NCBI RefSeq assembly: GCF_000716675.1 | Contig: NZ_JNXT01000039.1 | Span: forward strand, 1-64,000 | Source: Streptomyces alboflavus | Lineage (GTDB): Bacteria; Actinomycetota; Actinomycetes; Streptomycetales; Streptomycetaceae | Direction of reading: 5' to 3' | Length of the DNA: 64,000 nucleotides | Shown: positions 48,858-58,179 of the stretch, piece by piece | Numbering within the stretch: position 1 is the stretch's first letter | Layout: the number at the start of each line of letters is the position of its first letter | Program-made: the position numbers and the translations under genes | Notes under the pieces: model-generated | Databases searched by the model: none | What the model was told of the DNA's origin: nothing | Seen by the model: only the letters and a program-made list of their open reading frames with translations

Positions 48858-50663
48858 ATGAGTAACGACGGGGGAGCCTCTCACGGCCCGAACGAGACCA
48901 CCAGCTACGGCCTGCAGCCACCGCAGCCCCCGCAGCAAGGTGGCGGCGAGCCGTACCCCAATCCGTACGCCCAGCCCACCCAGGTGGTACCGAACCAGCC
49001 GCGCCCCGAGGCGCCCGCGCAGTCCGCACAGGGCTCGCAGCCCGGCCACCACGGCCAGCCCGCACAGCCCGGCCACCACGGCCAGCCCGTGCCGGACGCC
49101 CGGGCCACGGAGGCGACGCGGGCCGAGCCCGGTTCCGGCCGCCTGGTCGGCGGGCGCTACCGGCTGCTCTCCAAGCTCGGCCACGGCGGCATGGGCACGG
49201 TGTGGCGGGCCAAGGACGAGACGGTGGACCGCGAGGTCGCCGTCAAGGAGCCGAGGGTTCCGGACCATCTGCCGGAGCGGGAGCGCGCCAACGCCTTCGA
49301 GCGGATGCGCCGCGAGGCACGCGCCGCGGCCCGCCTCGACCACCCGGCCGTGGTCAACGTCCACGACGTCGTCGTCGAGGACGGCCAGCCGTGGATCGTG
49401 ATGGAGTTCGTGCGGGGCCGCTCGCTCGGCGCCGCGCTGCGCGACGAGGGCACGCTCGGCGCCCGGGACGCGGCCCGGGTCGGCCTCGAGGTGCTCGGTG
49501 CCCTGGAGGCCGCGCACGCGGCGGGCGTCCTGCACCGCGACGTGAAGCCGGACAACGTGATGATCGGCGGGCACGACCGTGTCGTCCTCACCGACTTCGG
49601 CATCGCCCAGATCGAGGGCGAGACGAACCTGACGGACACCGGCGGCTTCGTCGGCTCGCCGGAGTTCATCGCCCCGGAGCGGGTCCTCGGGCAGCGCCCC
49701 GGACCGGCGTCCGACCTGTGGTCGCTGGGCGTCGTGCTGTACGCGGCGACCGAGGGCGTCTCGCCGTTCCGCCGCAACAACACGCCCGCCACGCTCCAGT
49801 CCGTCCTGAACGCCACGCCCGCCGCGCCCGCGTCCGCGCAGGGCCCGCTCGCCGACGCCATCAACGGCCTGCTGCACAAGGAACCCGCCCACCGCCCGAG
49901 TGCCGCCCAGGTCAGGGCCATGCTGGAGGAGGCCGCGAAGCCGCCGCAGCCCCCGCAGCTGCCCGCGACGCGCTTCGTGACGGCGGGCCACGCGGACGCC
50001 GGTGCTCCGGCGCCGGACCGCGGCAAGGGCGTCTTCCTCGGCCGCAAGGCGCTCGTGGCCGTCGGCGGTGTCGTCGTCCTCGCGGTGGCCGCCGCGGTGG
50101 TCCTCGCCGTGAAGCCGTTCGGGGGCGACTCGGACGCGGGGAAGTGGACGCAGCACGAGGAGAAGTCGCTGGGCGCGACGCTGTCCGTGCCCGAGGGCTA
50201 CCGCAAGACCGACGACGGGGGCGAGACGCCCAAGGAGCACTGGGTCACGTACACGGACCAGAGCGGCAGCCTCTTCGTGTCGCTGCAGCTCAGCAAGAAG
50301 TCCGAGGACGACCTCAAGTACATCGCGGGCACCTCGATGGCCGAGGCGTACGAGGACATGAAGGACCTGGAGAACGGCAGCACGGTGCTCGGTTCGCTGA
50401 GCCCGTCGGACGGGGTGGGGTCCGGCAAGAAGACGACGCAGGGCGACTACAAGGGCAAGCAGTCGGCCGAGAACCTGATCCCGTACACCAACAAGGAGTC
50501 CTCGGTCGTCTACCCGCGCGAGGCCAAGGTCTTCTACTACCGGACCTCGGCGGGCGACATGTACAAGCTGTGGATCGACTACCCGGCCAAGAGCGACTTC
50601 ACCGAGCGGGGGCGCGAGGTCGCGAAGAAGGCGATCGAGGGCCTGGAGATCGCGAAGCCCTGA
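48858..50663 (+). CDS. membrane Ser/Thr protein kinase 5 of the array
   Basis: A 601-residue receptor kinase. A Pro/Gln-rich head of about 95 residues, with two GHHGQP repeats, precedes the kinase domain (about 97-350: GHGGMGTVW, VAVKEP, LHRDVKPDN, TDFGIA, PERVLG). The transmembrane helix is near 395-420. The extracellular domain begins SLGATLSVPEGYRK and contains many Tyr and Lys residues. ATG 48858 follows a short spacer after a GTACTCATG promoter-like word, so the transcript may be nearly leaderless. Confidence 0.92.
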   Translation: MSNDGGASHGPNETTSYGLQPPQPPQQGGGEPYPNPYAQPTQVVPNQPRPEAPAQSAQGSQPGHHGQPAQPGHHGQPVPDARATEATRAEPGSGRLVGGRYRLLSKLGHGGMGTVWRAKDETVDREVAVKEPRVPDHLPERERANAFERMRREARAAARLDHPAVVNVHDVVVEDGQPWIVMEFVRGRSLGAALRDEGTLGARDAARVGLEVLGALEAAHAAGVLHRDVKPDNVMIGGHDRVVLTDFGIAQIEGETNLTDTGGFVGSPEFIAPERVLGQRPGPASDLWSLGVVLYAATEGVSPFRRNNTPATLQSVLNATPAAPASAQGPLADAINGLLHKEPAHRPSAAQVRAMLEEAAKPPQPPQLPATRFVTAGHADAGAPAPDRGKGVFLGRKALVAVGGVVVLAVAAAVVLAVKPFGGDSDAGKWTQHEEKSLGATLSVPEGYRKTDDGGETPKEHWVTYTDQSGSLFVSLQLSKKSEDDLKYIAGTSMAEAYEDMKDLENGSTVLGSLSPSDGVGSGKKTTQGDYKGKQSAENLIPYTNKESSVVYPREAKVFYYRTSAGDMYKLWIDYPAKSDFTERGREVAKKAIEGLEIAKP

Positions 50664-50737
50664 GCGGCCGGTGGTCCGGAGTCACAGGAGCGTCACCGTG
50701 CTGGCCCTCGTACGCCCGCGCGCGATAGGCATGCGGC

Positions 50738-52438
50738 ATGAGTGCTGACGGGGGACGTGTGCTCGGCGGCCGCTATCGGCTCGCCGAGCGCATCGGATCG
50801 GGGGGCATGGGAACGGTATGGCGTGCCGTCGACGAGCTGGTCGGGCGGGAGGTCGCGGTCAAGGAGCCGCGCCTTCCCGGTGATCCGCACGACGCGGCGG
50901 CACGGCGGGCGTACGAGCGGTTGCGGCGTGAGGCGCGCGCCGCGGCGTCCGTCGACCACCCGGCCGCGGTCGCGATCCACGACGTGGTCGTCGACGACGG
51001 ACGGCCCTGGATCGTCATGGAGCTGGTCCGGGGCGAGTCCCTGCACGAGGTCCTGAGGCGCGGGGCGCTGGCACCCGCCGAGTCGGCCCGCATCGGCCTC
51101 GCACTCGTCGGCGCGCTCGCCGCGGCGCACGCCCAGGGCATCGTGCACCGCGATGTGAAGCCCGCGAACGTGCTGCTCGGCGCGCACGGCCGGGTCGTCC
51201 TCACGGACTTCGGCATCGCGCGGGTGCAGGGCGAGGAATCCCTCACCGTCAGCGGCGAGTTCGTCGGGTCCCTGGAGTTCATCGCGCCGGAGCGGATGGC
51301 GGGGCACGGGGCGGAGCCCGCGTCCGACCTGTGGTCGCTCGGGGTGCTGCTGTTCGCGGCGGTGGAGGGCTGGTCCCCGTTCCGGCGTACGACGCTTGAG
51401 TCCACGCTGGCGGCGGTGCTCTCCGCGGACGTGCCGGAGCCGGCGCGGGCGGGCGAGCTGGCGCCGCTCATCTCGCGGCTGCTGTCCCGCGACCCCGGGT
51501 TTCGGCCCGGCGCGGGGGAGGTGGCGGCGGCGCTGGAGGCGGTGGCGGAGGGGCGGCCGCTGCCGGAGCCGTTCGGGACGGTGGTGGCGCAGGACCCTTC
51601 GGGTATGCGGGAGTTGTCGGACGACGTGGGGACGGTGCGGCTTTCTCGCGGGGGCGCGGGGGGTGCGGGAGCCGGTGGGGGTGCCGGTGGGGGTGTCGGC
51701 CCCGGGGCGGGGCCGGGCGTGGTGGCGGATGTGGGGTCGGGCGCGGGTCGGGGGCGTGCCGGTGGACGGCGTACGCCTGCCTTGGTCGCCGCCGCGCTGG
51801 TCGGCGCGCTGCTGGTCGGGGGCGGGGTGTGGCTCGGTACGTCGATGGGTTCTGCGGGCGGTGGCTCCGGGGAGACGCGCGCTGAGCGTACGAAGGGGTC
51901 GGAGGGCGGGGAGTCCGGAGCCCGCGGGTCCGCCACCCCCGCGCCCCGGTGGAAGGTCCGCCCGGAGCGGGCGCTCGTCGCCGAGATGCCCGTGCCCGCG
52001 CGCTACAAGGTCGTCGTGCGCGAGGACGGCGACGACGACCGGCAGCGGACGGGATCCCGGCTCGTGATCTACGCCGAGGACGAGAACAGCGACGTCACGG
52101 TGCGCCTGACCAAGGAGGACGGCGGCTCGACGCCCGCCCTCACCTGGGCCCGCCAGGCGGCCGAGACCTGGCACGACTCGGACAACGGCGCCAGGACGAA
52201 CTACACGAAGACGTCCCACCGCGGCGACGACGCGGCGATCGCCGACACCACGTACGACGACGACTCCATGACCACCCCGGTCCGCTGCCTACAGCTCATG
52301 ATCATCACGGCCGACCAGGAGTTCTACGAGCTGCGCGTGGACATGCCGAAGGGCACGGCACAGGAGAAGGAGGGCACCGAACTGTTCAAGGGCGTGCGGG
52401 CGCGGCTCAAGGTCGGCAAGGACTCGGTGAAGGGCTGA
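50738..52438 (+). CDS. membrane Ser/Thr protein kinase 6 of the array
   Basis: A 566-residue receptor kinase. The motifs GSGGMGTVW, VAVKEP, VHRDVKPAN, TDFGIA and PERMAG lie within about 10-265. The kinase domain is closest in wording to kinase 5 (AVKEPRLP versus AVKEPRVP), suggesting a recent duplication. A Gly/Ala/Val linker, a transmembrane helix (about 346-368) and an extracellular domain with VAEMPVPARYKVVVRED follow. ATG 50738 is 75 bases after kinase 5. Confidence 0.92.
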   Translation: MSADGGRVLGGRYRLAERIGSGGMGTVWRAVDELVGREVAVKEPRLPGDPHDAAARRAYERLRREARAAASVDHPAAVAIHDVVVDDGRPWIVMELVRGESLHEVLRRGALAPAESARIGLALVGALAAAHAQGIVHRDVKPANVLLGAHGRVVLTDFGIARVQGEESLTVSGEFVGSLEFIAPERMAGHGAEPASDLWSLGVLLFAAVEGWSPFRRTTLESTLAAVLSADVPEPARAGELAPLISRLLSRDPGFRPGAGEVAAALEAVAEGRPLPEPFGTVVAQDPSGMRELSDDVGTVRLSRGGAGGAGAGGGAGGGVGPGAGPGVVADVGSGAGRGRAGGRRTPALVAAALVGALLVGGGVWLGTSMGSAGGGSGETRAERTKGSEGGESGARGSATPAPRWKVRPERALVAEMPVPARYKVVVREDGDDDRQRTGSRLVIYAEDENSDVTVRLTKEDGGSTPALTWARQAAETWHDSDNGARTNYTKTSHRGDDAAIADTTYDDDSMTTPVRCLQLMIITADQEFYELRVDMPKGTAQEKEGTELFKGVRARLKVGKDSVKG

Positions 52439-52608
52439 CGCCCGCTGTGGACTTGCCCGTTCGCCCCCGGGGAACGCCCTGATCAGCACCTTTGTCGCCA
52501 GCAGGCACTGGCAGCGAACGAAGTGGCCCGCGGCCACGTGTGCGTGCTCGGTGAAAGCTCGTTACCCATGGGTACCCAAAGCGTCCGCTCAGGCATACGC
52601 TCACCGTC

Positions 52609-54225
52609 ATGACGGACTCGCAGGCCCCCGCCACGCCCCTCGGTACGAACCCGGTCGCCCCGGCCCCCAGCGGCGCACGCACCGCCGCCGACGTGGTCAC
52701 GCCGGAGCTGGTCGCCCAGCTCACCCGTGATGTGATCGGCTCGGGCCGGACGGCCAACCACACGCCGTTCACCGGCGAGAAGCTGGCCGACCTGCCGGAG
52801 TCCACCCCCGAGGACGTGGCCACCGCCTTCGAGCGGGCGCGCGCGGCGCAGGTCGCGTGGGCCCGCACGCCGGTGCGCCGACGCGCCGCCGTCCTGCTGC
52901 GCTTCCACGACCTCGTGCTCCAGCGCCAGGCGGAGGCCCTCGACCTCATCCAGCTGGAGACCGGCAAGGCGCGCCTGCACGCGCACGAGGAGATCCAGGC
53001 CGTCGTCGTCGCGGCTCGCCACTACGGCCGCCGCGCCGGGGCGTATCTGAACCCCAAGCGCCACACCGGCGTCGTACCGACCCTCACCAAGGTCACCGAA
53101 CTGCGCCAGCCGCGCGGCGTCGTCGGCCAGATCGCCCCCTGGAACTACCCCCTCGAACTGTCCATCGGCGACGCCCTGCCCGCCCTCGTCGCGGGCAACG
53201 CCCTGGTCATGAAGCCCGACACCGAGACCGCCCTGACGGCGCTCTGGGCCCGGGACCTGATCATCGAGGCGGGGCTTCCCGCCGAGGTGTTCCAGGTCGT
53301 CCTCGGCGACGGCCCCGTCATCGGCCCCGAGATCGTCCAGCGCGCCGACTACGTCTCCTTCACCGGCTCCACCCGCACCGGCCGCGAGGTCGCCACCGGC
53401 GCCGCCGCCCGCCTCGTCGGCGTCTCCCTCGAACTCGGCGGCAAGAACGCCATGCTGGTCCTGCACGACGCCGACGTGGAGAAGGCCGCCGCGGGCGCGG
53501 TCCGCGCCTGCTTCTCCTCCGCCGGTCAACTGTGCATCTCCATCGAGCGGTTGTACGTCCACGAGGCCGTCGCCGACGCCTTCGTGGAGCGGTTCGCGGC
53601 GAAGACCAGGGCGATGCGGCTCGGCCGGTCGCTCGCGTACGGCGCCGAGATGGGCTCCCTCGTCGGCGAGCGGCAGCTGGAGGCCACCCGGCGGCACGTC
53701 GACGAGGCCGTCGCCAAGGGCGCCACACTCGTCGCGGGCGGCGTGGCCCGGCCCGACATCGGCCCCTACTTCTACGAGCCGACCATCCTGGACGGCGTCG
53801 AGTCGCCCATGGCGGTGTGCACGGAGGAGACCTTCGGCCCGGTCGTCTCGCTCTACCGCTTCACCGACGAGAACGAGGCCGTCGAACTCGCCAACTCCAC
53901 CTCCTACGGTCTGAACTCCTCGGTCTGGACGAAGGACGGCAGGCGCGGCCGCGCCCTCGCCGCCCGCCTGCGCACCGGCACCGTCAACGTCAACGAGGGC
54001 TTCGCGCCCGCCTACGGCAGCGTGCAGTCCCCGATGGGCGGCATGAAGGACTCGGGCCTCGGCCGCCGCCACGGCTCCGAGGGCATCCTCAAGTACACCG
54101 AGGCGCAGACCGTCGCCCACCAGCGACTCATCCCGCTCGCCCCGTCCTTCGGCATGACCGACGAGAAGCACGCGGCGTTCATGACGACGAGCTTGCGGCT
54201 CATGAAGGCCTTCCGCCTGAGGTAA
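52609..54225 (+). CDS. succinate-semialdehyde-type aldehyde dehydrogenase
   Basis: A 538-residue NAD(P)-dependent aldehyde dehydrogenase. The cofactor region is APWNYPLELSIGDALPALV, the catalytic Glu is E275 in LELGGKN and the nucleophile is C309 in SSAGQLCISIER. The wording is that of actinobacterial succinate-semialdehyde dehydrogenases (GabD2 type), which feed GABA carbon into the TCA cycle; the exact aldehyde is not provable here. It is followed by a GMC-type oxidase, and the two often sit together downstream of this kinase array in streptomycetes as I recall. Confidence 0.9.
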   Translation: MTDSQAPATPLGTNPVAPAPSGARTAADVVTPELVAQLTRDVIGSGRTANHTPFTGEKLADLPESTPEDVATAFERARAAQVAWARTPVRRRAAVLLRFHDLVLQRQAEALDLIQLETGKARLHAHEEIQAVVVAARHYGRRAGAYLNPKRHTGVVPTLTKVTELRQPRGVVGQIAPWNYPLELSIGDALPALVAGNALVMKPDTETALTALWARDLIIEAGLPAEVFQVVLGDGPVIGPEIVQRADYVSFTGSTRTGREVATGAAARLVGVSLELGGKNAMLVLHDADVEKAAAGAVRACFSSAGQLCISIERLYVHEAVADAFVERFAAKTRAMRLGRSLAYGAEMGSLVGERQLEATRRHVDEAVAKGATLVAGGVARPDIGPYFYEPTILDGVESPMAVCTEETFGPVVSLYRFTDENEAVELANSTSYGLNSSVWTKDGRRGRALAARLRTGTVNVNEGFAPAYGSVQSPMGGMKDSGLGRRHGSEGILKYTEAQTVAHQRLIPLAPSFGMTDEKHAAFMTTSLRLMKAFRLR

Positions 54226-54264
54226 GTGGGCGTGCGGAGTCCGCTGCGGTGCGGAAGCGTCCTG

Positions 54265-54300
54265 GAGGGGCGCGGGAACCGCGCGACCAGCCACAGACGG
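54265..54300. repeat. dispersed intergenic repeat fragment
   Basis: GGGGCGCGGGAACCGCGCGACCAGCCAC-type sequence, a copy of the abundant Streptomyces intergenic word also found in complement at 24931-24962. It lies between the aldehyde dehydrogenase and the GMC oxidoreductase. Confidence 0.65.
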
Positions 54301-54367
54301 CCCGCAGACTCGACACCGCACTGTCCAGCGAAGCGCTCAGCGCGCCAGTTTTCGACGAGGAGAGTCA

Positions 54368-56194
54368 ATGGCACGGGAGAACTCTGTCCGGGACCAGGGC
54401 GACGACGGCTACGACTACGACGTCATCGTCGTCGGCTCCGGCTTCGGCGGCTCCGTATCGGCGCTGCGGCTCACGGAGAAGGGCTACCGCGTCGGCGTCC
54501 TGGAGGCGGGCCGCCGCTTCACGCGCGGGCAACTGCCCAAGAACTCCTGGGACATCAAGAACTACCTCTGGGCCCCGGCGCTCGGCCTCTACGGCATCCA
54601 GCGCATCCATCTGCTCGGCAATGTGATGGTCCTGGCGGGCGCGGGCGTGGGCGGCGGATCGCTGAACTACGCGAACACGCTCTACGTACCGCCTGCGGCG
54701 TTCTTCGACGATCCGCAGTGGAAGGACATCACGGACTGGCAGGACGAGCTGCGTCCGTACTACGAGCAGGCCAAGCGGATGCTCGGCGTGCGGCTCAACC
54801 CCACGACCACCCCCTCCGACGTCCACCTCAAGGCCGCCGCGCAGGCCATGGGAGTGGGCGACAGCTTCCACATGGCGCCGGTCGGCGTCTTCTTCGGTGA
54901 CGGACGGGACGCCACCGGTGAGTCAACGGCCGAGCCCGGCAAGGAAGTTCCCGACCCCTACTTCGGCGGCGCCGGACCCGCCCGGCGTGCCTGCACCGAG
55001 TGCGGCGAGTGCATGACGGGCTGCCGCCACGGCGCGAAGAACACCCTCAACGAGAACTACCTCTACCTCGCCGAGAAGGCCGGAGCCGTCATCCACCCGA
55101 TGACGTCCGTCGTGGCGCTCACCGAGGACTCGCGCGGCGGCTACGCCGTGGGCACGCTGCCCACCGACAACAAACGCAAGGGCAGGGGCCGCACCTTCCG
55201 TGCCCGCCGCGTCGTCCTCGCCGCCGGGACGTACGGCACCCAGACGCTCCTGCACCGCATGAAGGACAGCCATCTGCTGCCCCGCATATCGGGGCGCCTC
55301 GGCGACCTCACCCGCACCAACTCCGAGGCGCTGGTGGGCGCCCAGACGACGGACCGCCGCTACCGCAAGCGCCACGGCGGCCTCGCGGGCGCGGGCGGCA
55401 AGGTCGACTTCACCAAGGGCGTGGCCATCACCTCGTCCATCCACCCGAACGACACCACCCACATCGAGCCCGTCCGCTACGGCAGGAAGTCCAACGCGAT
55501 GGGCGGCATGACGCTGCTCCAGGTCCCGTACACCGTGAAGGGCGGCAAGGCGCGCGTCGCCGGGTGGCTCGCCAACACCGTGCGCCACCCGCTCCTGACC
55601 GTGCGCTCCCTGTCCAACTACCGCTGGTCGGAGCGCACCATCATCGGCCTGGTCATGCAGACCCTCGACAACTCGCTGACCACGTACCGCAAGGAGAAGG
55701 GCATCGGCAAGGGCCTGCTGACCGCGCGGCAGGGCCACGGCGCGCCCAACCCGGACCAGATCGCCGAGGCCACCCGCGCCGCGACCCTCATCGCCGAGGA
55801 GATCAACGGCTTCCCCGGCTCCAACGTCGGCGAGCTGATGGGCACCCCGCTGACCGCGCACTTCCTCGGCGGCTGCCCGATCGGCGACGGCGCCGACACC
55901 GGCGTCATCGACCCCTACCACCGCCTTTACGGCCACCCCGGCATCTCCGTGGTCGACGGCGCCGCCGTCTCCGCGAACCTCGGCGTGAACCCCTCGCTCA
56001 CGATCACCGCGCAGGCCGAGCGCGCCATGTCGTTCTGGCCCAACAAGGGCGAGGCGGACCCGCGTCCGGCCCAGGGCGCCGCCTACGCGCGGCTCGCTCC
56101 GGTCGAGCCGAAGTCCCCGGCGGTCCCGGCCCACGCCTTCGGCGCGCTGCGGCTGCCGTTCCTGGGGGTGCCCGAGGTGCCGAGGAAGAAGTAG
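54368..56194 (+). CDS. GMC-family FAD oxidoreductase, cholesterol-oxidase-like
   Basis: A 608-residue flavoprotein. The FAD dinucleotide motif VIVVGSGFGGSVSALRL is near residue 19; GAGVGGGSLNYANTLYVPP is the typical second FAD-contact block, and VVDGAAVSANLGVNPSLTITA is the C-terminal signature. A Cys cluster, CTECGECMTGCRHGAKN, near residue 210 looks like a degenerate ferredoxin-type or metal motif and is typical of this subgroup. No signal peptide is seen, so it is cytoplasmic. ATG 54368 has GAGGAGAG upstream. The alcohol or sterol substrate is unknown. Confidence 0.88.
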   Translation: MARENSVRDQGDDGYDYDVIVVGSGFGGSVSALRLTEKGYRVGVLEAGRRFTRGQLPKNSWDIKNYLWAPALGLYGIQRIHLLGNVMVLAGAGVGGGSLNYANTLYVPPAAFFDDPQWKDITDWQDELRPYYEQAKRMLGVRLNPTTTPSDVHLKAAAQAMGVGDSFHMAPVGVFFGDGRDATGESTAEPGKEVPDPYFGGAGPARRACTECGECMTGCRHGAKNTLNENYLYLAEKAGAVIHPMTSVVALTEDSRGGYAVGTLPTDNKRKGRGRTFRARRVVLAAGTYGTQTLLHRMKDSHLLPRISGRLGDLTRTNSEALVGAQTTDRRYRKRHGGLAGAGGKVDFTKGVAITSSIHPNDTTHIEPVRYGRKSNAMGGMTLLQVPYTVKGGKARVAGWLANTVRHPLLTVRSLSNYRWSERTIIGLVMQTLDNSLTTYRKEKGIGKGLLTARQGHGAPNPDQIAEATRAATLIAEEINGFPGSNVGELMGTPLTAHFLGGCPIGDGADTGVIDPYHRLYGHPGISVVDGAAVSANLGVNPSLTITAQAERAMSFWPNKGEADPRPAQGAAYARLAPVEPKSPAVPAHAFGALRLPFLGVPEVPRKK

Positions 56195-56240
56195 CCGCGT
56201 ACGTACGCGAGAAGGAGTAGCCGCGTACGTACGCGAGAAG
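56190..56240. repeat. 26-bp direct duplication carrying a 14-bp palindrome
   Basis: The unit AGTAGCCGCGTACGTACGCG plus AGAAGG occurs twice in a row, the first copy overlapping the stop of the GMC gene. Each copy contains the perfect palindrome CGCGTACGTACGCG (56196-56209 and 56222-56235). Confidence 0.85.
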
Positions 56241-56295
56241 GGGCGCGTGCCCGGCCGCGCGCCCCCGCCGCGTGCCCGACGGAACCGGCCGTGTA

Positions 56296-56338
56296 CGCGA
56301 AAGGACCTGCACCCCCCTCCGAGTGCAGGTCCTTCGCG
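56296..56338. terminator. bidirectional terminator
   Basis: A 16-bp stem with one bulged A (CGCGAAAGGACCTGCAC at 56296-56312 with 56323-56338) between the convergent GMC and LAXTG genes. Confidence 0.85.
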
Positions 56339-56354
56339 TCTCGCGGTACGTCGC

Positions 56355-57503
56355 CTACGCGGCGGCGTCCGAGTTCGAGCGGCGGCGTACGACGTACACC
56401 GCGCCGGCGCCCGCGACGACGGCGATGCCGCCGACGAGGCCGATGGTGGGAAGGGCGGAGCTGGAGCCGGTCTGGGCGAGGCTGCCGGTCGGCGGGATCT
56501 CCGCGACCGTCTGCTTCACCTCGTCGGCGCGGCCGCCCTGCGGCTCCCTGTTGACCGGCGGCTCGGTGACGTCCGGCCTCGGGATGGCCTCACCGGGGTG
56601 CTCGTTGTCGCTGCCGGGCTTCAGGACGGTGAAGTCGAAGAACGCGAAGGCGTTGTGCTCGCAGTTCAGCTCGGAGTCCACGTAGCCGCCGAGGCCGAAC
56701 GCGTAGCCGTCGCCCGCCGGGGCCTTCTTGTTGATGTTCAGGCGCAGCCTGATCTCGACCTGCTCCTTGGCGGCGAGCGTCGTCGTGCCGAAGGTGACAC
56801 CGCTCTCGACCTCGTCGACGATCGACTTCCAGCCCTTGGCCTCGGGGTCGTAGAACTGGATCCGCGTGTAGCTGCTCAGCCAGTCCTTCTCGTCCTCGCT
56901 CTCCGAGAAGTTGTCCGCGGCGGCCAGCCAGCGGACCTTGCCGAGGTCCTCGTCGCTGGGGTTGGCCGCGATCAGCTTGAACTCGTGCCAGCCGCTGCCC
57001 GCGACGATCTTGCCGGGCAGGCCCTTGAGCTTGAGATCCAGCTGGTTCTCGGCGTCCTCGCCGGTCTCCTCGTCGACGGCGCACTCGGTGGGCTCGTCGG
57101 TGGGCGTGGTCTCGTCGCCGGGCTCGGTGGTGTCCTCGCCGGGGTCGGCGTCGTCACCGGGGTCGGTGTCGCCGTCGCCGGGCTTCGTGTCGCCGTCGCC
57201 CGGCTTGGTGTCGTCACCCGGCTCGGCGGGGTCCTCGGGCTTGGTGTCGTCGCCGGGCTCTGCCGGGTCCTCGGGCTTCGTCGGGTCCTCGGGCTTGGTG
57301 TCGCCGTCGCCGGGCTTCGTGTCGTCGCCGGGCTTCGCCGGGTCCTCCGGGCCGGGGGACTCCGCCGGGGGCGTCTCGCCCGCGCTCGCGGACGGCGTGG
57401 TGTTCGCGTCCCCAGTTGCGAACGCGGCCGGTGCCGAGAGCAGTGCGACCGGGGCGATCACGGCCGTCGCGGCCGCGGCGGCCAGAGCACGGCGAAGCTT
57501 CAT
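56355..57503 (-). CDS. LAXTG-anchored cell-surface protein
   Basis: A 382-residue exported protein. A signal peptide (about 1-29, cleavage near AFATG) is followed by about 110 residues of acidic repeats such as KPGDDTKPGDGDTKPEDP. A folded domain of about 150 residues with two Cys (CAVDEE and NCEHNAFAFFDF) follows. The C-terminal sorting signal has LAQTG near 346, a hydrophobic helix and the basic tail VVRRRSNSD. LAXTG is the motif used by streptomycete class E sortases, which link proteins to peptidoglycan. No sortase gene is adjacent. Confidence 0.9.
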   Translation of the reverse strand: MKLRRALAAAAATAVIAPVALLSAPAAFATGDANTTPSASAGETPPAESPGPEDPAKPGDDTKPGDGDTKPEDPTKPEDPAEPGDDTKPEDPAEPGDDTKPGDGDTKPGDGDTDPGDDADPGEDTTEPGDETTPTDEPTECAVDEETGEDAENQLDLKLKGLPGKIVAGSGWHEFKLIAANPSDEDLGKVRWLAAADNFSESEDEKDWLSSYTRIQFYDPEAKGWKSIVDEVESGVTFGTTTLAAKEQVEIRLRLNINKKAPAGDGYAFGLGGYVDSELNCEHNAFAFFDFTVLKPGSDNEHPGEAIPRPDVTEPPVNREPQGGRADEVKQTVAEIPPTGSLAQTGSSSALPTIGLVGGIAVVAGAGAVYVVRRRSNSDAAA

Positions 57504-57777
57504 GAAGACCTCAGAGAGTCCGGCGCACCGCGCCCGCGCGGTACGGAGGTGGAGGCCTCCGCGGCGGGGCGCGGAAGTGGCCGTTGTTACGCATGGATGA
57601 CCTGCGTGGGCCGGGAATGGTTGTCCTGGAACTCACAGAATTCTTATGTGGTGTAGGTCACAAGTTCGGGGCTCGGCCAGGGCTCCGGCTTGTGCGGCCG
57701 CGGCGCGGTGTCGTAGAACTTCCCCCGTTTGCAAGCGAGATGAAGCACGCTCTGGAATGGATTCCTTGGGGGGCACA

Positions 57778-58179
57778 GTGTCCGTGCAGTCGCCGCGTGA
57801 GCCCGACGGCGAGTCGTCGATACCCGACGAGGTGTGGCGCCGGTTCGAGCAGGACAGCGAACGCGAGATCCGGGCGTCCGCGCCGAAGGAGCCGTCCGCG
57901 CGGGCGCGCATGGTCGCCGAGCGGCTGCGTCGCCTGGACGAGGAGGCGGCGCGGCAGCAGGCCGAGGGTGTCGTCGGCCGCAAGCGGCGCAAGCGCAGGG
58001 AGGAGTCCGCGCAGCCGTGGCGCCCCGACGAGTGGCGCGCCGCGCCCACGGGCCGTGGCGGGGGCCGCCCGGCGCGGTCCGAGCGGTGGCGGCAGGTGCG
58101 GAGCGTGGTGATCGTCGGGGGCTGCATGATCCTGGCGATCGCGGTCCTGAGCCCGTTCCGGTTCTGGCCCTGGCAGTGA
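57778..58179 (+). CDS. small single-pass membrane protein
   Basis: A 133-residue protein with a charged, probably helical N-terminal part (VWRRFEQDSEREIRASAPKE, then ARMVAERLRRLDEEAARQQ) and a C-terminal transmembrane helix (SVVIVGGCMILAIAVLS) followed by PFRFWPWQ. I do not recognise the family. GTG 57778 has GGGGGG five bases upstream; ATG 57757 would add seven residues. The 57504-57777 gap before it contains an AT-richer patch around 57635-57665 that could hold divergent promoters. Confidence 0.7.
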   Translation: MSVQSPREPDGESSIPDEVWRRFEQDSEREIRASAPKEPSARARMVAERLRRLDEEAARQQAEGVVGRKRRKRREESAQPWRPDEWRAAPTGRGGGRPARSERWRQVRSVVIVGGCMILAIAVLSPFRFWPWQ

